NCBI RefSeq assembly: GCF_012489685.1
Contig: NC_080046.1
Location: forward strand, 1,676,501-1,740,500
DNA from: Lotus japonicus
Taxonomy: Eukaryota > Streptophyta > Magnoliopsida > Fabales > Fabaceae
Direction: 5' to 3'
Length of the DNA stretch: 64,000 nt
Shown: positions 47,413 to 60,252 of the stretch, piece after piece
How the letters are laid out: every line of letters begins with the position of its first letter
How positions within the stretch are numbered: the first letter of the stretch is position 1
The notes under the pieces: model-generated
What the model saw: only the letters and a program-made list of their open reading frames with translations
Databases searched by the model: none
Told to the model about the DNA's origin: nothing
Program-made: the position numbers and the translations under genes

Positions 47413-49370
47413 TCATCTTCCCTTTCTTCCTGTTTCGAATTTTGATGTTAGGGATTTCAATTCTATGTGCTGAATTTGGATTTATCATGAGGAAATTGCT
47501 TGCACATTTTATCATATGAGGAGAATATTGCGATTAGGAGGCGATTTTCTTGTGATTCTGTGCACTGCTGCTTTTAATTTTGCTGTTGGAGGTTTCAATT
47601 TTCTGTGCTTAATATGGGTTTAATGATTGGAAACTGCATATTCCATGAATGAAATTGTTGCTATCAGTGTTCTTTGTAGTGTTCCTTTGATAGGCTTTGG
47701 AGCTTCAAAGCATGAGGAATGGGAATTTTCTTGTGCTTCTTTACCGTTGTGTTTTGTTCAGGAAATAGGGGTTTTAGTTTATTATCTTTGATACTAAGGG
47801 ATTTGGATTGTTATTAGGTTTAGTGTCTAAAGATTAAATCGGTGAATGAGGTTTTTGCCTCTTTCAGATGTACTGACTAAAGACCCATTTTAGATTTAGA
47901 TTTAGTGATTCAAAAGGAGGATGCTGCGCTGAGTGATTTCAATCTCATTTCACTTAGTTGGATACACATCTTCATTTTTGTATGAAACTTGCGAACCTAA
48001 TATCTCTGTGCTATGTCCAAATGCATCCATTGTTTGGGCGTTCAAAACAGAAATCTGCTTCTATTATCAAGGTTGGATGATTCAGCATTTCAGTTCATTT
48101 TCTTTTCACATTTTTTCCAGCTGGGAGAAACACCAACAATTGATTTCTTCCTTTGAGTGTATACAGTTGTTAGTATTTGCTGCTTGCTGGCTTGACCGTG
48201 AGTTCCTTTGCCACATTATTAAAAGGTTTGGATTCAAACCCTGTGGCCCGGCCAATGAAGGTTTCGAAGGGACACAGTATTGCACACTAGTGCCTACTAC
48301 CCTTTTGTACTTATTTTGTTGTTGTGGCCAATAAAGGTTTTGAAGGGACAGAGTTTGTGCAATTTTGTCCCTCTTACCTTGTTAGTTGTAGTAACTTGTA
48401 AGTATTTCCAGGAAATTGCTATAGGTTGCTAATCACCAAAGTAACATTTTCATAAAACTAAGCTCTTATCATTTTCTGAGTTGTTATCGTTGTGTATTTA
48501 CTATATTTAGTGCATGTTTAGTTTTGTGTCTAGAGAACATAGCATTGATTCTACTTTTAGAGAAGCTAAGCAAAGTAGCTTATCTGCACAATGGTTTTGG
48601 CTTCAATGTGGTTTCTAAATGTGTTCCTTTTAGCTTATTCACTTCGTTCTCTTATATGAAATATCGGCCCATACTTTTCTATGTTGGGTACAAAGTCTGT
48701 TATCAGTTTTCACTGTCCTTGTCAAGTACTGATTGTAATAATTCCAGTGTTCAACAAATCAAGATTGACAGTACCCAACTTTGAGAAGATTGCATGGGTG
48801 AAGAAAGCTCATTCTAACTTCTATGATGTGATTTCAATGCCTTTCATGTTGTTGTCTTTGTTCCTTGATCAAGTGAACATCGTACTGGTTTATATATTTA
48901 GTCTTCCATAAAACTGTTCTAGAGTATGAATTTCAGAAAAATCGAATACATGATTCTTCCATCTTATGATTGATATCGTTGGCTGTAATGTGCTAAAACA
49001 TTAACCATCTTTCTCGCACTCAACTGCTTCAGAATTATTCTGGTGTGTTGGATTTATCGGGGAAGTAGTTATCTGTATACATTTTTTTTTCTCATGGGGC
49101 CGATTTAAATAAGTTTTGCTATCCGACATAGACATGTTGAACTGTATACTGAAAACCAATTGGTTAAAGGTTTACAAATGCATTGCTTTTCTGATAGAGA
49201 CAATCTTTAATAAAGAGTAAGGGAGAATGTAACGCCATTACTTAGTATAAATGGCAAAAATTCTCATCAAAATACTCTATAGGCTAGTGAGTCGAGGACT
49301 AACCTTTAACAAGATCGTTTTTTCACTTTGAACTTCTGTTCGTCTATATATATTGTTCATTTAAATTTTA
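47413..49370. other. TOM9 3' flank and intergenic DNA
   Basis: T-rich sequence, probably the TOM9 3' UTR at its start, otherwise without a recognised gene. A short imperfect repeat (GGCCAATRAAGGTTT.GAAGGGACA) occurs at about 48250 and 48327. Confidence 0.4.
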
Positions 49371-49529
49371 ATGGCTCAACTTGAGAAGGGAAAAATGTTA
49401 TGGATGGGGTTGCAGAAAATCATGACTTGGAAACGCCTTGACGATGAGAAGCTTAGCAAGATTGATGAACAAATCCTTTGGGATCAGAAGCTTAGCAAGA
49501 TTGATGAACAAATCCTATGGGATCGATAG
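49371..49529 (+). CDS. Small ORF with an internal repeated segment, function unknown
   Basis: ATG at 49371 opens a 52-codon frame: MAQLEKGKMLWMGLQKIMTW, then KLSKIDEQILWDQ and again KLSKIDEQILWDR, stop TAG at 49527. The doubling comes from a tandem DNA repeat (about 39 bp, units start near 49448 and 49487) that is in frame. TCTATATATA lies 30 bp upstream. I recognise no family, and chance or a transposon remnant is as likely as a real gene. Confidence 0.2.
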   Translation: MAQLEKGKMLWMGLQKIMTWKRLDDEKLSKIDEQILWDQKLSKIDEQILWDR

Positions 49530-49899
49530 CTCTCTAGATGACCAATTGACCATGCAGCTATTACATTACACGTATTTCACCGGTATTAGTAGGACTGCAG
49601 CATTTTTCTTTCCTTTGTTCGTTTTTAAAACTGACCCACGTTAAGCGTAGCCCCAAAAACATTTTTACGATGAGTATAGTGGATTGCTAGCTTTCGCCTA
49701 GTGTCATGATAAATGTGAAGAGAAGATGAGGAGAAAAAGAGTAAACTTTTGGGGTTGGCATAAGGAAAATAAGAGAGAAAATGAAGAAAAAGAGAATTCT
49801 GACTAATCTCTCATCTCTTTTTTTTTTTTACAGGAGGAAAGAATCTCTCATCTCATTTGATTAAATGGAATGTGAAAAGAGAAAATATTGTTTTTTAAT

Positions 49900-50107
49900 A
49901 AAATAATAGTGATGGAATCTTAGGAAAATGATAAGGATAAAAAAGGGGAAATAAATTCAATAAGCTTTAAACTATATGCTGCCTCAAGTAGCTTATCAAA
50001 AAAGTTATAAGCTAATGAAATAAACTCATTTATCAAACACTTCAAATGAAATTTTAAATTTGTTAAATAAGCTTTAAGCTAGCTGAAAAACATAGTATAT
50101 GTCTAAG
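49900..50107. mobile_element. Truncated relative of the 34.6-kb Tourist-like MITE
   Basis: AAATAAATTCAATAAGCTTTAA..., AAGTAGCTTATC, TAAACTCATTTATCAAACACTT and AAATAAGCTTTAAGCTAGCTG appear in the same order as in the right half of 34580-35218. It ends AAAACATAGTATATG rather than the intact CATAGCC terminus. The left half is missing. Confidence 0.65.
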
Positions 50108-50231
50108 GCCCAATTTAGTATCAAACTACCCAAGTCGCAGATTTTTCAGTTTGGCAGGCCAAGTTTGTCCGAGTTGTACACCAATGATTTGAGAAGAATA
50201 AATCAACTCCATTTATATTGTGGCACATAAA

Positions 50232-53200
50232 TTAGTCAACAAGAACAAAACCTCTTTTTATGTATTCCAAACATGAGAATGGCAAGTCCATAATATGTTC
50301 AATTTCTAGGGATTTGGATATGAGAGTGTTTACAACCAAATCCCGGTTAATATACTCCCCATCTGTACCAAAACCTCTACACACAACTAGGGACGTATTA
50401 CAGACCCAGGGAACTGCAACAGTAAAAGCAATACCAGAACCCATTTTTTCTTCACAAGAGCTTCCAGTTCCTATAAGCACGTCCTTGTATGCTCGGCAAA
50501 CTTGAGACACATACTTTCCCATTGGCAAAATTGGTTCAAACCCTGATGGAATAGATCCATCGTGATTCGAGGTGTCAGAGTCAGAATGCAAGTTCACCAC
50601 AACAGTACCATGTTTGGGATGTAGGTGACTATTAAGAGCTTTAAGGAACGGCAAATTTGGGTCCCATAACTTGTGGGGAAATATGTCATCACCATCATAT
50701 GCATCAATAAAGACCATGTCATATAGATTGGTATTATTGACAACAAATTCCTCAGCATCTGCTTCATGTAGGTAAATCCTCTCATGGACACCTTTCCACA
50801 TAGCTTCTTCAATGATATCAGGTTTTGCAATGGCCCGGTCACCGGATTGTGTCATTTGTGAAAAAGCCGGGAACCCCATAGCTCGAGTCGAGGCTGAGAT
50901 AACAAGGGGATCGATTTCAACTACATGGACAATGGCACCTGGACAGAGCACAGCAAATCAAGTAAGGTTCAATTGAATCAGAAATTTACCAAGACAAGTA
51001 AACAGGGAAGAGCGCTGTAAAGCAATTCCCAAAAGCACGTCAAATAAACAAGCACACAATAGAAGTAGCCAGGGTTTTATGGCACAGGTAAAAATGTATT
51101 TCAGTAAACCAGAGGCTGTGCTGCCCGTGCATATGAACATGATACGTAGTTTCAGGTCATTTCTATTGACACTATAGCTCAACTGCCCCTATGTGACTAA
51201 TATGAGTAATGACAACAAGTCCAAGCCTTATCCCTCATAATGCTGGATGTGAGAAAGGGCAGCCTGGTGCACACAGCTCCAGCACATTTCTATTTAATAT
51301 GCAATTTAAAAGTAATTTTCCGCATCATACTAAATTAAAACACATTAGAAGATATATTTCCATGTATGTATATATTCCATTTAAAAGCAATGGCTTTTAA
51401 TTTGGATATCTCAAGCTACAGCTTAAAACCAGAAAAACTACAAAAGTAGAAAAATGTTCACCTTGGATATTACTTGCTAAAAACAGTGGTAAACTTCCCC
51501 CACCATGCCCGACGCATAAGATGTGCATGTTTTTCTTTCCTTGCCGTGCGCTGATAATATCAAAATTACATGAAGCTATGGTAGTCAACCCAGCAGCTAC
51601 CATACTCTTCACATCTGCAAGACAGCCCTAAATAAATCAAAAGGATACTCGGGATTTAATTGAAGAAGAACATAAAATCAACTCCAAGGACAGATGATGA
51701 GGTTCATCCTTTCAATGTTCATCCCCCCCCCCCCCCCCCCCCTATGTCCTCATCGACAGAGATGTAATTATGAGCATGCCGGAGCCATGCATGAAGCTAA
51801 ATCATGTAAAATCAAATTACATGAAACTATAAAATGTGTATATTTAAAATAAATAAAAAAACTTTTGATTCACAAAAAATGCATTTTGTATGAAATTATT
51901 CAAATTCTGTTGAACAAATACAATACCCTATAATATCCTTTACCTATTGTTAGATAAACTCAGAATTGTAAAAAGTGTTTATCATTGATGATTGAAAAGC
52001 TAATGATACAAGAGACTGATTACAACTTATATAGAACTCTATAGCTTGTTCAACAAGCTTAACAAACTCAAACTCTAACTGACTCAGTTGACAGCTAAGC
52101 ATAACCGCATAGCCTAACTGAATTGCCAGCTCATTATAACAACCCTAGTGCTGACTGTTAGTACAGTCAGCAACTACTAAAGTGTAACTCTGTACACATT
52201 CATACAATGTACCCTAATACCTATACTCATTCTTAGGATTTTTCTAATAAATTTCAGGACCAGAGAAAATATCAAAATCTGTAATAGCATATAACATCTA
52301 ATATCAAATGGTCCAGGTCCAGGCTACTGGAACAATTTGCATAAACCAAATATTAAGGAGTAATGCAAGAAAGAAAGTAATCTAATTGCACAAAAAGGTA
52401 AGAAGAAGCTCAAGATTATAGCAGGGCAACCAACAAAGCTGTTGTCTCCCAAATAGCATGTAAGAACCAGCCAGTAAACAATAGAAACCAAATACCAAGG
52501 TAATTTCCCTCACAAGCAAAAAACAGGCCCAATATTAGAGGGTATACAAAGAAGATCCCTCTGATTCAATTTGAAGATGAAGCATAGCATAGAGTCTATT
52601 GTGGTGCTCAGTATCCTACGTGAAACAATGATCGCTCCAATTTTGACACCTATTAATCCTTAAATTAGTTATTAAATTAGTTAATTTAATAATTTAACCA
52701 ACATAACTAGCACCTTTCCTAGTAGCTACTTCAATCTTAAGTACAATCATACAGCATTGCATCATAGCAATCAATCACTAACTAAAAACTAACCCTTCAT
52801 TCACATAAGATAAAGGTTAAGTAATGTACATGGAACAGCCAAGCAATGAGGTTGCTGCATAAGATAGACAAGATCTGGATTGTTTTGGTTGTAAGCAAGC
52901 ATTACTTTTGCAGTGCTCTGGCGCGTATCGTCATTGAAACGAAGCACCCGCCATTGATATCCAAGCACCCTCAGAATCCCTCCATCCCCATATCCAGGAT
53001 GCACCTCCTCACATCTCTGCTGCAGCCATCTTTCCATCCTTGACCAATGCATTCTACTCTGAAATTATGTACAAAAAAAAATCCCAAGTTCCATTCAAGC
53101 AATCAAAATGGGTAATCAGAAAATGTGAAATTTCCAAAGATTGCATTGCATTTCTCTGGAATTTTAAATTCAATTCGAAAATTGATTATGGTTCCTCCAA

Positions 53201-53456
53201 ACACAGCCTAAGGGAGGTAAGCTGTTGAAGAAAGAATGAGTGGGAAACTAACAGGTCTGGAGGAGGGATGTGCGACGACTGAGACGACGCCGTTTCCCTT
53301 GCCGGAAGTTGATCGGAGAACGGTGGTGCCGTCGTCAGGGGACGAGCCCCACCACTCGGAGGAATAGAGCCAGTCACCATCGTCCTCCGAGCGGCGTCGT
53401 GCCGCCGCTGAGAACCGGCGGAGACGGCTGAAACTATCTCTGCCTCTGCGCCACAT
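50232..53456 (-). CDS. Spermidine-synthase-like SAM-dependent methyltransferase family protein
   Basis: Four exons on the minus strand: 53253-53456, 52830-53058, 51462-51614 and 50232-50938; all GT-AG, total 1293 bp (430 residues). It starts MWRRGRDSFSRLRRFSAAAR, Arg/Ser-rich like an organelle-targeting peptide (inferred). The Rossmann fold has motif I ILCVGHGGGSLP (about 176-187), the acidic ribose-binding VVEIDP (201-206) and VFIDAYDGDDIFP (about 272-284), as in polyamine-synthase-like methyltransferases. No active-site assignment beyond SAM binding is possible, and the substrate is unknown. Intron 2 (51615-52829) contains a solo LTR and a poly-C run. No membrane segment seen. Confidence 0.88.
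51723..51742 (+). repeat. Poly-C tract (20 C)
   Basis: Uninterrupted run of 20 C in intron 2 of the methyltransferase gene; its true length may be uncertain because such runs are hard to sequence. Confidence 0.95.
51948..52219 (-). mobile_element. Solo LTR, 272 bp, in methyltransferase intron 2
   Basis: The segment is flanked by the 5-bp direct repeat CCTAT (51943-51947 and 52220-52224). Plus-strand ends are TGTTAGATAAAC and ACCCTAATA, so TGTTAG and CTAATA are near-inverted as LTR termini (TG...CA) with one substitution. On the minus strand CTATATAAG makes a good TATA box and TAATGATAAACAC resembles the downstream part of an LTR, so minus is the likely sense. No internal element sequence remains, consistent with LTR-LTR recombination. 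Confidence 0.75.
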
Positions 53457-56400
53457 AACGAAAGGGTATAACTAAAACCCTAACGAAAACCGTTAATTTA
53501 TGTAGAGGAGTGACAGTTTGTTGGATGACTTATTTACTCTGACACGAACACCCGACACAACACGACACAGTTAAAATCTAAAAAGCAAGACATTTGGACA
53601 CCACATTATCAATCATGAGTCTCTTATCATAAAAAAAGATTAACTTGTCTACAAATAGGGTTATCTATCTAGTTTTCACCTCTTATCTATCGATACAGTT
53701 AAAATCTAAAAATGTCATTGACTCTGGTTATTCAAATGATCAATTAGCGATTTCTTCCATGCTTCACGCTTAAATATTTTTATTTAAATACAAGTGTCCT
53801 AGAGGTGTCAAAGCCGATAAGAGGTGTCGGCTCAAGTGTTCGAACCGCAAAAACATGTTTCTTTAATCGGACACCGCGAAGAAGTGTCTAACACATGTTG
53901 CGTCAGTGTCGTATGACTGTTGGTGTCCAACACCGGGACCCTCCATATGTGAGAGGCTTCCGTGCTTCATAACTTATTTGCAATTTTTCAACACAATAAT
54001 ATTAGTTGACCAATATGGCCTATTACACAGTTAATTAATTAAAAAGGGGTGGCTTCTAGGTCTTGCATGGCGCGACGCGAGAGAGAAAATGACCGCCAAA
54101 GCATACATTGTATGTGGGCCCAACCTGTGAACTCGCGAAAGAGGGGCGAGGCGGGATAGGGTGGGCCACAAGAAATGAGCCCACAAATATAACAACATGT
54201 TTCGTCTTGCATTGCATACCTTTACAACTCAATTTTTAGTTCATTAAAATATACGAGATAATTTTGAATTTTCCGTCTAGAGTTCTTAACTTGGTCTTGG
54301 TGTTCACAAGGTGAAAAAAAAAATCTCACAACATAAATCAAACATTCAAACTTCACTTTATTAAAGGTGAGAGATATAATAATTATATTATATGAAAAGG
54401 AGAGATAAATAGAAAGAAAGATAATCTTAACCGACCTCTTTGTGAACATGTGTTTCATTACCTTAATATCTCTGCTTGGGTTACATGCAAACGCAACCTT
54501 GCTCGGTCTTAACCGACCTCTTTAATTTGTTATAAACAACATATGTCGTGATGTGATACAATTTTATTTCTCAAATTTAGGTTGACATAACTGATCACAT
54601 ATTTTAACTTTAACTTTAACTTTCTCATATGCCGAGGGTTTGAATCCACTAGCATCAATTAAAATTTCAGTTGATGGATAACCCTCCTCAAAGTGATTCA
54701 CTGATGCTCCTTGTTAGAAATGAATCTTTGTTAATCTATGTCATTGACGCTATGTCTGATAGTCTGAAAGTGTGATAGAGAGTAATACCCTATCAAGGTT
54801 GAATCTGTAGGAAGAAGGAAAAATAACTAAACTCCTAAGAACAAAAATAAACTGAGGAATCTACCAATTTTCTTGTTACATTCATCATCAACTGAAAATA
54901 ATACTTATAGGATACAAGAAGGTCCTAAAATTAAGGTGGGCTAGGTCCAATAAACTAAAAAATGGATAACAGCCACTGGAAATAAACTAAAAATAATAAT
55001 AAAATTAGCTTTATGGCGGGGTAGCATATGAGGCCCACAATAAGTTCAATGTGCTTTTTCTCTGATAAAAAATAAAATAAATATGTCGCTCCCTTTTTTG
55101 AAGAAGAGTTGGAACAATCATGAATCTCTGGTGAAAAAAAAAATCCTTTCCATTCAATAATTTCTAGACATTCTTAACAATTACCACATATCTAACCATT
55201 TTTTAAATATAAATACACAATTTATTCCATTTTTGTACTTATTCATTGAAAAATATCTAAATAACATCACTTCTCCATTATGATCATTTAAAAACTTCAA
55301 AAACTTAGTTGTAATAAAAACTTACTTACAAAATCTCAAGACCACTCAACATAAAGTTCACTAACACTTAGCAAAACATATGCTATAAATCAATGGCCGC
55401 ATTAACATCATGTGTGTGTGTCAAATTGCCCTTTATGTCTCTGCTAGACATGCAAAAGTTTACAAGTTGATATATGATACATTCTTATAGCGGTCCATCT
55501 CAATTTTCACGTCACCTCCTTTAGAGTGAGGTATCAGTGTCTGATATTATATATATATATTCTTGATTGTGGCATGAAATCTAATTTAACAGTGTTATAA
55601 CAGGATGAACTCTACTATCCATTTCAAAAATTTCTCATTATAATTTAAATTTATAATTTGAGTCATTGAAATTAAAAGGAAGAAATTCAATGTACAATAA
55701 ACAATAGCCAATTCTACACCTATGGGCCTTTACTTCGATGCAATATAATACAACTATATGAAAACAAAAAACAATTAGTTTACATCATAAAATCAGCTAT
55801 TGTTAGTTGCTCCGCACAATATCAAAGACATCTCCAAAGTGAATTTGGATCCTCTTCAGCCAATAAATCACCCTAAACTAAACTCATTAATCTAAGAAGT
55901 CTTAATTTCTTATTTAGATTAATCATAGTCATTGATTACAAAAAAATCAATGATCCTAGAATCATGCAAGAGGGGAGGTGCGTAGAGAATCTTTGTTACA
56001 GAGATCTAAATTCCAAGAATTAACTCAAAATCAAGTGATGGAGGAAATCATCTAGATCAGAATTTAGTGGAGAGTTCCCTGCCTTGAATGTTGACTGCGA
56101 AATCTAAGGGAAAATCAAAGGTTATCTCTTCATAAACCAGACTCATATTTCCTATCACAAAATAGGTGTTGAAAAGTTATAATACGAAGGTCGCAATGCA
56201 TGAGTTACCATAATCTTAGGGATAGTCAAAGGCTCATTTCATAAACCAGCCTCATGTTTCATAACCAAATAGCGTAATGCATGAGTTACCTAACATGCAT
56301 TTGGCTATAAAAGGTTGTAGAACCCAAACAGTAAAACACAAGAACAATTAGCCAGCGGGAAGTTAAAAAAAAAGAGAAAAAAATTTGTTCAACTTCTAGA

Positions 56401-56502
56401 TATAATTGAGTTGTAAGTGATTTTGTAAACACTGTGAGTTTTTTTTTTCAATACCATATCAGCAACAGTCTAAAGACGTCGAACTTCGTTCATGCATTAG
56501 GA
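53457..56502. other. Intergenic AT-rich DNA
   Basis: No gene recognised in about 3 kb. The section 53790-53950 has dispersed GTGTC words (GAGGTGTCGGCTCAAGTGTT). The section 54720-54970 (CTACCAATTTTCTTGTTACA, CAAGAAGGTCCTAAAATTAAG) resembles LTR-retrotransposon edge sequence, but no ends or target duplications could be found. Confidence 0.35.
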
Positions 56503-56947
56503 TATTGTGAGAAGGATATGGTGACTACTAACATACAATATGAGAAATTTAGAGTCCTTGATATAAATCAGAACTCTCAAATTTTTTTCAATTATGGCCA
56601 CATATATATGAGATCGGAGTAACACTTGCCTCAAGCATCATACCAATGTCACATTCGGTTTGGCTTTCTTCACCTAAGCCTCCAAGGATGAAAAATATAT
56701 GATCTCTTATATAATCATGGTCCTCTCTAATTTCTATACGTTCTAAAACTTTTTAATGCAGTCATACATAAGAGTATATTCTTCATCCTTGGGTATAGTT
56801 AAAGAAGTACAAGTCCAATGTTACATTGGTATGATTCTTTGGCAAAATCCAATATTTCTATGACCTTAATTTTAAAAAATATTTGCGTGTCTTGATTTAT
56901 ATCAAGGTATATATGTTAGTAGTCACCAAATCCTTTCTCACAATTCA
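56503..56947. repeat. Long imperfect inverted repeat (fold-back)
   Basis: The left arm (about 56503-56719) starts TATTGTGAGAAGGATATGGTG; the right arm (about 56757-56947) read in reverse starts ATTGTGAGAAAGGATTTGGTG. Matching blocks continue in order: GACTACTAACATA, CTTGATATAAATCA, CATACCAATGT.ACATT, AAGGATGAARAATATA. The loop is about 40 bp. A transcript would fold into a hairpin of roughly 190-215 bp with bulges. Confidence 0.75.
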
Positions 56948-58629
56948 GTTGGAAGGCTCTAGGTATTTCTGTTTCAGCCGCAAGGGTTACAATGAAGAGA
57001 ATGGTTCTAGGGGTTTAGTTCTCCAGCATGGAGGCTCTAGTTGCGAGCAGTGTCTTTGGCTGCGGTGTGAGCCGTAGTGACATGGGCTTGGCCGGAATGT
57101 GCTGTGTCTTGGTTGATGAGAGAAGGTACACACACTCTTTATCTATAATTCTTCATTACTTGTGATATAGCTTCATGGAAATAGGGTTTGCGCAGGTGAT
57201 TTGAATGGCAGAGGGTGGTTGTCAGGATTTGGTGGTTTGAGTTGAAGAAGGTTTGGGGTTCAAAGGTATGAGATTCTTCATTTGAGTTTCACGGTGCAGG
57301 AGCTGGTACTCAATCGAAGGTTATGGAAACCTAGCTGAAGAAGCGATTTGTGGATATTGTGATAAATGAGAGAATGTATTTTTTGAGTGTTTCTCTTGTT
57401 TATTTTCCAAACTTTAGAAATTATTTGAGATTTTTATCATTTCGATGTCTATGAATGTGCGTAACTCAGATGAACTAATATAATGAATCTTTCATGTCAA
57501 CACTATTGCATAATACCCATAACCAAGAATTTGATTGGATGAGAAAAATTCTGAAGTAAAAGATGAAAGTGAGTTTACTTGATGTTAGCTTCAAAGCGTT
57601 GCTTCTATTGCTTAGAATTTCTGACAAACCTCTCCTGCCCAGCTTCTATGCCTCTCCCAATCACCTCTGTTTTTCTTTTGAGAATCATATCATGAAGGAG
57701 GCTATAAGCTTTGGTGCAGGTCTTATTGTGTCTGCCGTCATTGAGAACGAGACGACGATTAGGTTATGACCAGGGTTTAACCTATATAAGGGTGTATTCT
57801 CAAAATAATATTTTGTAGGGGCCTTAACCAAAGTACTCATATTTTATAGGGACCTCCAACATATTTAAGCTTATTTTAAAAAAACTTAACATTATTAATT
57901 ATATTTTCTTCTTATCTTCCTATGTTAAAAATAGTAGGTAAATTATGTGGTACCTGATTTTTTTTAGGTGTGGTACCCGCATTAAGTAATTTAATAGATT
58001 ATTATCATGTTATTCAAGGTAAATACTACATCTTTAAATTTTTCTTCACTTGTCAATTAATTTTATCTCACAAAATTCATTTTTTAATGGAAAATGAACG
58101 AGTGGTGAAAATGAATGATGGTGATGGACATGCGCGTAAAAATGATCATGGTTGATGGATAAACAAAGCTCAGAAAACACAACTCGCATATCTCATGTCC
58201 TTACGAATGGAACACTGCATTAATATGATAGAGCAAAATCAAAATTTTAATCGATACATAAGTCTTTATTATTAAACAAACTCATTTTAGATACCATACC
58301 TTAATCTGACTTTTAGGTACCACACCAAACACAAAAAAAAATATGTGTTTCTTCAATTTCTACAAGTAAAGTTAATTTTTGAAACAAAGTTGTATCATGC
58401 AGTAGTTTAGATTTAGAAAGAGAAGAGATACCCCAAAAAGTTGTGCCCATTACATGCAACAGATAAATAGCACATGAGTGTTTGTACATAGATCATAGAT
58501 GTTGTATAGGAAATAGATGCCCTCATCTTATCTTGAGATATCAGATCCTTCCTATATCACTGGACAGTGGACACAATCATGCCACCTCATCACAAAAACA
58601 AGACACAATCTACATCTCTCTATCTTTTT
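56948..58629. other. Intergenic DNA before cpRNP gene
   Basis: A moderately GC-rich patch at 56990-57340 is not recognisable as a gene. The rest is AT-rich; the last few hundred bases should contain the promoter of the gene at 58722. Confidence 0.35.
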
Positions 58630-58650
58630 CTCTCTCTCTCTCTCTCTCTC
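58630..58650 (+). repeat. (CT)n run in probable 5' UTR of cpRNP gene
   Basis: Ten CT/TC units about 75 bp before the ATG, a common position for CT tracts in plant leaders. Confidence 0.85.
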
Positions 58651-58721
58651 ATCCCATCTTACTTGTTAAAGTGTCTTTATTACTTACACAGAGTTGCATC
58701 ACCATTCACCACAATCACAAC

Positions 58722-60218
58722 ATGGCTGCCACTGCTGCAGCTGCAGGCATAGCCTCTTCCTTGTTTTCTTCTTCCATCAACACCAATGTCAAATGTCTAC
58801 GCTCCAAGAACTGCTCCGTGTTGGCATCAGTGTCACAGTCCTACCTAGTGGAACCTTTGTCCATTGGTGGCACCATCTCACACAACAAGTTGTGGGTTCC
58901 TAGAATTTCTGCTGCTGTTGCACAAGAAGAGGTGGCACTGGCTGCTGAGGCAGATGATGGTTTAGTTGAAGAGAAAGTTGAGGAAGTGGTAGCAGAGGAA
59001 GAGGCTAATTCTTCTGTCAACACTAAGCTTTATTTTGGGAATTTGCCATACAGTGTTGATAGTGCACAACTTGCAGGGTTGATTGAGGAATATGGTAGTG
59101 CTGAACTAATTGAGGTACCTAATTATATATGTAACTCTTATCTATATTATCCCAAGTTATCTACATGAAGTCATGAACCAATTAATAGAATGTTAGTTAG
59201 GATCAACTTATTTTCCTGAAAATCAATTTTGGTAATTAAAAGCTACTAATACTAGCTTCTGCCTAGAATTGATTTTGGCTTTAGAAACAATTGTGGATGG
59301 ATTTCCAAACATCCATGCACTGAATTGCTTCAGGTTGGATCAATAAAATTGTGCTGTGCATTTGTGCTCTATGGTTTATGATCTTATGGCTGCAGCCCAT
59401 TTGATTTTGTTGCATGATGTGATTTAATTGCTGAGGCTTTCTTGGTGATCGGTGTGTAACTTGTGAATGGATGGAGAAAAGTCTGCTTTTTTGGTTGTTG
59501 GTCTCAATAATGCATATACATCTATTGTGAATTGATAGAGAGGAAAATAACTTGATTAAGGAGATGAGTTATATGTAAGGTTTTCATGGGATTCATCACT
59601 GGCAATGGAGTTTTTCTGAAAATCTGCAATAAAGTTTGGTGGACTTCTGCTTCATTTAATTACTTTACTTGTTTTGGGTAAATGACTAAATGGTAATTAA
59701 GGGTCGATATTAGAATAGTAGCTTCATGGAAGTAGGTTTCTGTTATTCAGCTTTACAGTTTAAGTCTTTTGTAACTGGGCTCAAGTTTAGATTGTATGTC
59801 TAGAATTCGATCCTTGTTGCCCAATTACTCTAATAAAAGAGGAAAATTTTCATACAAGGTTATTGGATTTGTGCATTGTCCGCACTTCAAGTCCAATCGG
59901 CTATTGTGTCTGCGTGAGGGTGCGTGTTAAAAATAAGATATAAAACTATTCATGTGTCTTCACCCTATAGCTTAAGCTTTTGGGATAGTTGGCTCATGGC
60001 AATAATTAAGTGAATGATAGACATTGGTGACTTGATATGAAACTCAGATAAGAGACATCAAATAAGAAATTTTTACTCCATAATTTTTTGCATATGACTT
60101 TTCAGTATACATCCCTCAAAGTTGCAAGTCTTTAGAATCCAAATTGCATTTCATGATTTGATTATCCCGTGGTCCGTGGATGTGTTTCATTCCCTGATTT
60201 TCAGTTTTGTTAATGATT

Positions 60219-60252
<34 letters not shown>

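Noticed and set aside
48220..48260. GGATTCAAACCCTGTGG as part of a tRNA T-arm
   Set aside because: No acceptor stem, D-arm or anticodon arm can be built around it.
53180..53215. CCAAACACAGCCTAAG in methyltransferase intron 1 as a further Harbinger end
   Set aside because: It resembles the right TIR with TAA, but no matching left end is found in the 194-bp intron; at most a remnant or chance.
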